Shown here: positions 59,891-64,000 of the stretch, in pieces
How positions within the stretch are numbered: position 1 is the stretch's first letter
Layout: the number at the start of each line of letters is the position of its first letter
Assembly (NCBI GenBank): GCA_030268105.1
Contig: BSDZ01000005.1
Span: forward strand, 682,001 to 746,000
Direction: 5' to 3'
Length of the DNA: 64,000 bases
Source of the DNA: Volvox africanus
Taxonomy: Eukaryota > Chlorophyta > Chlorophyceae > Chlamydomonadales > Volvocaceae
Notes under the pieces: model-generated
What the model saw: only the letters and a program-made list of their open reading frames with translations
Told to the model about the DNA's origin: nothing
Database searches by the model: none
Made by a program: the position numbers and the translations under genes

Positions 59891-60060
59891 GAGAGTCAAT
59901 CATAAACTTTGTGTAAGTTTTATTTTTTACTTTCCAATAAATCATATTTAAAATCTCCACAAAGTATTTCAAATTGATTTAGCGCTAATGGCCAGTCTTT
60001 CAGGGGCATGGTCCATTTTTTTGCGGCATGGGAATATCTTGTGTGATAGCTGCTTTAATT
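59891..60060 (-). pseudogene. IS256 transposase C-terminal fragment, copy 2
   Basis: The minus strand encodes KKWTMPLKDWPLALNQFEIL and then CGDFKYDLLESKK with a stop, followed by the terminal repeat at 59891. This is the usual C-terminus of IS256 transposases. The frame breaks upstream. Confidence 0.7.
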
Positions 60061-61040
60061 GGAAGTAACATTTTAAGAAAATTTAGTGGGACTTAACTTC
60101 AGAGGAAATAATAACTTTAGAATGGATCAACGGTTTAATGTGCCAGAACAATTGTTTCAAAACAAACCTTCTAATGATCAATTACTAGTAAAAGTTTTGT
60201 ATAAACAGGGTAAAAGTTTAAGAACAATAGCAGAGATAAAAATTCTAAGGACGCGCAAGAAAATGGTGTAATGATAGCTTCTGTTCTAAATATAGGTGAT
60301 ATCATTATAAGAGCATGCTAAAAATCCACTTCTATCAACTACAAAATTTGCATATCTTAGAAAAAATATAGAAGAAAACTCCGCACCTCGATGCCTTAAT
60401 ATTCCATTATCTCCATCAATATACGTAGTGTTAGAAGTACATGATGCTGTAGACATGACTTTTGAGCTTCCGCTTCTTTTTTGCCATCAGCTTCTATGGA
60501 AACTGGAACTTTACTAATAAAGATACGCTAGATAAACAAGCCAAGAAACATATTAGATACAGGGTAACAGTTCCTGCTAATATATTACAAAAACCCTTAA
60601 AGATAAATTTTCTGAATCACTTGATGGTACTTGTATTCTTCTTTAAATAATAAAGCATATTAGCATTAAAGCATAAATATGTTAAAGCATAAATACTATT
60701 TTTTGCTAAAATTCCAATATTATATAAAATCACCTATAGGTGATTTTATATCATATTAATAGTTATAATTATATAATATCATAATAACATATATAATATA
60801 TAATATTTATGTTATAAGAATATTATAACAAAAGGGTTATATGGCAAATTATTTGGCGATAAAGGTTATGTATCCAAGGACTTATTTAATGAGCTTTACT
60901 CTAAGGATCTACGATTATTCAGAAATTATTTATTAAATTATTTTCTTTAATATTACAAATTAAATATTAACAGATTAAAAAATGGATGAATGCTTTTGTT
61001 TGTTTGAAGCTTCTGGAAAGAGAGATAGCAAGATTCTCTA
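60061..61040. other. AT-rich, unassigned bacterial-type sequence
   Basis: Short open frames at 60086-60271 and 60462-60650 show no family I recognise. A perfect AAATCACCTATAGGTGATTT palindrome lies near 60728-60747 and could be a bacterial terminator or IS end. Direct TATAAT-rich repeats follow to about 60840. Confidence 0.4.
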
Positions 61041-61426
61041 AGAGTCAATCATAAACTTTGTGTAAGTTTTATTTTTTACTTTCCATTAGCACCTTATACT
61101 CTCCAAAAACTTCTACTGTGAAACTGTTGACAAATCAACCCTAAGAGATGGAGTTCCTAAAATTACTTCAGCTAAAGCTAAATAATTATCTGGCGAGAGA
61201 TCTTCTGCACGTAGAGATTCCTTATAGCACAATAATATATGAAGGTAGCAAGTTCTGGATGCAAATCATTACGGAGCTTAAGAATAGAGGGGTTGAACAA
61301 ATTTACGTTGCTTGTGTTGATGGATTAAAGGGTTTTCCTGAGGCAATAGGCAGCATTTTTCCAAATACTATAGTGCAGCTCTGCATAGTCCAAGTAATTA
61401 TAATCGATTATTACAATATCCAGTAA
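61041..61426 (+). pseudogene. IS256 terminus and transposase catalytic-core fragment
   Basis: The shared IS256 terminus (GAGTCAATCATAAACTTTGT) at 61041 is followed by a plus-strand frame from 61148 containing GSKFWMQIITELKNRGVEQI, VACVDGLKGFPEAI and FPNTIVQLCIVQ. VDGLKGFPEAI carries the second catalytic Asp of the DDE triad. The frame then degenerates, and the N-terminal part, the first Asp and the Glu are missing. Confidence 0.8.
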
Positions 61427-62261
61427 ACTATTTAAATTATAATATACAAAAACTGGCTGGTGGGGTAGCTTATAAACAAGGACCGTTTACTACCAGCTTA
61501 ACATATTTCCGTCTAAAAATCAATACAATCAGAGAAAAAGTTTTGAAGTATTTATATAGAATTTTTAAAAAGCTAATTAATGCCGGCGCAAAATATTCCC
61601 GCGGGATACTAAAGAGCAGGAAGAAAGATTCATTCTGCTTAAATTAGAAGAATATATGAAGAATATTATAAACTATTAATATGATATTATGTTATTAACA
61701 GTAATATATAATAGTACTCAAACTAATAAACTATTATATAGATTATTTGGTTGGGGGCTACGCCAAATTAGCGGATATGTGTTAAAAATCAATCCATCAA
61801 CACCTTGGAGCTCTAAACCATATTTACCTTTTTTGATAGATAGACACTGATAATATATTATGTTAGTAAATTATATACATATAATTATGTGTATAATATA
61901 TTTATTTTTATGCTTTAAACAGACTTGCTTCCGAAATAGCTGTTCTTGAGAACATTTCAGAAGCTGAAAGCCAGATTCATTTGTTTGTATCCAAATATGC
62001 AATAGTACCAATAATACCATCTAAAAATTGAACAGTAATTTTTTTATAATATAGCCTATTTATTATGTTAATGATCTAGGAGTCCCTCTTATTGAATATA
62101 TGTGGTATAAAAATATTAAAAAATCGAAAGAAAAGAACAAGTAAAAAATAATATATTAAAATACAACGTATGGATGGGCCATATACTGACTGTACCTGCT
62201 CCAGTATCAGACGGTATTGCATCTGGCAAAGATGCCAACGATTGCCGCAATGACCTATAAA
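61427..62261. other. AT-rich, unassigned
   Basis: No recognisable gene. Open frames are short and stop-riddled; the sequence looks like decayed bacterial DNA. Confidence 0.4.
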
Positions 62262-62403
62262 TATTCGTCTAAATGCCCTTGAATCTCGCTCATGCTCATA
62301 CCTACGCAATATGGCGGAAATAAATAATTTAATAAGAAATATTCTTTATCAGGAAAACCCTTTAATCCATCAACACAAGCAACATAAATTTGTTCAACCA
62401 TAT
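62262..62403 (-). pseudogene. IS256 transposase fragments, shuffled
   Basis: On the minus strand 62403-62338 gives VEQIYVACVDGLKGFP, matching the core at 61148-61426. 62293-62262 gives MSEIQGHLDE, matching the N-terminus at 59100. The order is core before N-terminus, opposite to a real gene, so the piece is rearranged. Confidence 0.65.
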
Positions 62404-63493
62404 TAGTAAGGTAACTCCTGTTATTGATGATCAGAATAGCACTATCTCATAATAAAAGAAACGTCAACGACACACTTGAGAAATTATCAAAAAGAATTTC
62501 TTTTCGTATTGTTCCCGGTGATTGTTTTAAACATTATTATCAACAAGTAATCATGCGCTATCATAGTAACATCACTGGAAGGAAAGGGTTTTGAATCCTT
62601 TAAATCATCTCCTACTACGATTACTTACATTTACTCCTTCTGCTGTAAATTAATGATAATATAATTAACGAATTTATCGGCGAACTGCTCATAAAAAGAA
62701 ATTGCAATTTACCTCCAATCCAGGTACTTCTTCTAGTATGAATCTTTAATCTTTAAAATCTATTTCACGGTCTTTTTTATGGAAAACACCAAGATCAAGG
62801 CAATTGCTGTAAACATAGAGGGTAAAAAGGGCTATGGATGTCCCAAGGATAGAGCGGCGAAAAAAAGCTTTGGAAGGCGTGCATTTAATAAATTATTAAT
62901 AGTGTATACAACAGTACGTCTGGGTAAATTAGTATCTTTCATTATTTTAGAATTGCTAAATTTATTCTGGATTTGCGCTAGGTACTAACCAGAACTGTCC
63001 TGGTTATTATTGGTTGTTTTGAAGCTAAAACTAATTTTAATAAAATTATAATTCATACTGAAGGGAAGAAAAATCTGAAATTTTGAAAAAAATTCGGAAT
63101 CGGTTATACCGGTCTTTATTTTGTTGCCAGTTCGGGATGGCGGATTGAAGGTTTTTATAATTATTACCTTTTTGTTTATTAGAAGATATATTATATATAT
63201 GATCTTCTATTTTCAATCACTGCTCTATAAGCAACACTTGCAGGATCAGATTTTTCTTCCCTTCAGTATGAATTTGGTTTTGGTTTCTATTATCTAACTC
63301 GTCCTGGAATAACATTAAAAGTAATTCTTCGGCAAATCTTCCTTGATAATTCATACTTTTTATAAGGCCGCCCTGAAATATTTAGAACCGAGAACTAAAA
63401 TTTACCACTAACGATTTTTTATTAACTTCTAAATCGCTTTGTAAGGTAGTAACTATTTCCGAATTTTTATATTCATCCGGGATCGAGGAAAAA
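62404..63493. other. AT-rich, unassigned, with an inverted repeat
   Basis: A frame at 62779-62850 with AIAVNIEGKK resembles the IS256 YTVLGVNIEGKK region, weakly. A 28-bp sequence at 63050-63077 (ATTCATACTGAAGGGAAGAA core) recurs inverted at 63246-63274. Otherwise nothing assignable. Confidence 0.4.
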
Positions 63494-63608
63494 GTAAAGA
63501 TTGGCCAAGGACCGTCAAAGGAATATTACATAGACGAATTTGGATACCTGCCGTTAAAGCAGGAACAGGCTAATCTGTTATTTCAGGTTATTGCAATTTT
63601 CGGTGAGC
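63494..63608 (+). pseudogene. IS21 helper ATPase (IstB-like) fragment
   Basis: The plus frame reads YIDEFGYLPLKQEQANLLFQ, which is the Walker B and following segment of IstB/DnaC-like transposition ATPases (usually IIDDLGYLPL...E.ANLLFQVI). Walker A is missing and the frame soon ends. Confidence 0.7.
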
Positions 63609-63808
63609 ATTTATAAAAGGCATTGATGATCGATAACTGACTGCATATTCTTAATTTATCGATTAGAATGGATATTAGACGTATTGGATCAATAAAAGGT
63701 AAAGAGAAAGGTCTTCGGCTACTTCGTATATTAATATCAATAAGTATATTGCAAGGCAACATATAAGCAAGCCTACATTGAATTTATCTACATATTATAC
63801 TTTATATA

Positions 63809-63994
63809 TTATCCAGGTAAGTAGCCCCATAACTTATTGCTTCTTCTACTCCACGACTTTTTTCGATTTGAGCAAATTTTTAAATATTTGAATTTAGCTT
63901 GGATTGAGAAATTTGATCCTTCTATTGCTTCTAAAGTTTCAGGGGTTAACTTCCAGAAGTCTTGTATTTCAAGCTCATGATAATTTTTATACAA
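63809..63994 (-). pseudogene. Unidentified bacterial-type gene fragment, frameshifted
   Basis: The minus frame reads NYHELEIQDFWKLTPETLEA, then IEGSNFSIQAK. Past a poly-T run another frame continues sensibly (AQIEKSRGVEEAISYGATYL). This looks like a once-real coding sequence broken by a homopolymer indel. I do not recognise the family. It runs to the window edge. Confidence 0.4.
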
Positions 63995-64000
63995 AAACTT

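Larger units (their letters stand above)
59100..64000. other. AT-rich tract of bacterial IS fragments
   Basis: From about 59.0 kb to the window end base composition falls sharply to very AT-rich. Host repeats stop and every recognisable protein piece is bacterial: IS256, IS5-type and IS21/IstB transposition proteins, all truncated, frame-broken and in mixed orientations. There are no introns. This pattern is typical of IS graveyards in Rickettsiales-type endosymbiont genomes. It is either DNA transferred into the host nucleus or a symbiont contig joined in assembly. Confidence 0.75.

Overview
The window looks like nuclear DNA of a green alga, probably a chlorophyte and possibly from the volvocine/Chlamydomonas side. 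The genes are cut by many GT-AG introns. Several proteins carry Ala-, Gln- or Gly-rich low-complexity inserts. Short TTTTAGGG (Chlamydomonas-type telomere) motifs occur, and a TGTAA poly(A)-like signal lies behind one gene. The species cannot be named from sequence alone. I joined exons by hand. In four genes (cyclin, acyl-CoA synthetase, CYCYVCD protein, P450) every junction keeps phase from ATG to stop; the FCP1-like gene and the P-loop gene each have one unresolved junction.

Layout: (1) 1-3.9 kb, no gene seen. (2) 3.9-7.0 kb, minus strand, six-exon cyclin. (3) 7.0-19.0 kb, gene-free and repeat-rich: a 620-bp dispersed repeat (R1), satellite and telomere-like motifs, a second dispersed repeat (R2), a complete 352-bp TRIM retroelement, and a 2.6-kb foldback element broken by an R2 copy. 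(4) 19.0-27.1 kb, minus strand, 13-exon peroxisomal acyl-CoA synthetase ending in the PTS1 tripeptide SKM, with an R1 copy in its last intron. (5) 29.0-32.9 kb, plus strand, protein with a DLPHPR...CYCYVCD module and a long (QQQQQI)n tract. (6) 35.5-44.8 kb, plus strand, FCP1-like CTD phosphatase with a C-terminal BRCT region; one intron holds a near-perfect palindrome with 393-bp arms. (7) 47.8-52.3 kb, plus strand, nine-exon cytochrome P450. (8) about 52.5-54.7 kb, plus strand, P-loop NTPase resembling the AAA_28 family. (9) 54.7-59.0 kb, a nest of R1, foldback, solo-LTR, R2 and Ty3/gypsy remnants. (10) 59.1-64.0 kb, a very AT-rich, intron-free tract of broken bacterial insertion sequences (IS256, IS5-type, IS21/IstB), as found in Rickettsiales genomes.

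The six host genes do not form a pathway: they cover cell cycle, fatty-acid activation, an uncharacterised nuclear-type protein, RNA polymerase II CTD dephosphorylation, oxidative metabolism and a nucleotide-binding enzyme. The most unusual parts are the bacterial IS graveyard at the right end (transferred endosymbiont DNA or a chimeric join), the intronic 393-bp palindrome (possible long-hairpin RNA source), the TRIM family with its LTR-only copies, and the large foldback elements.
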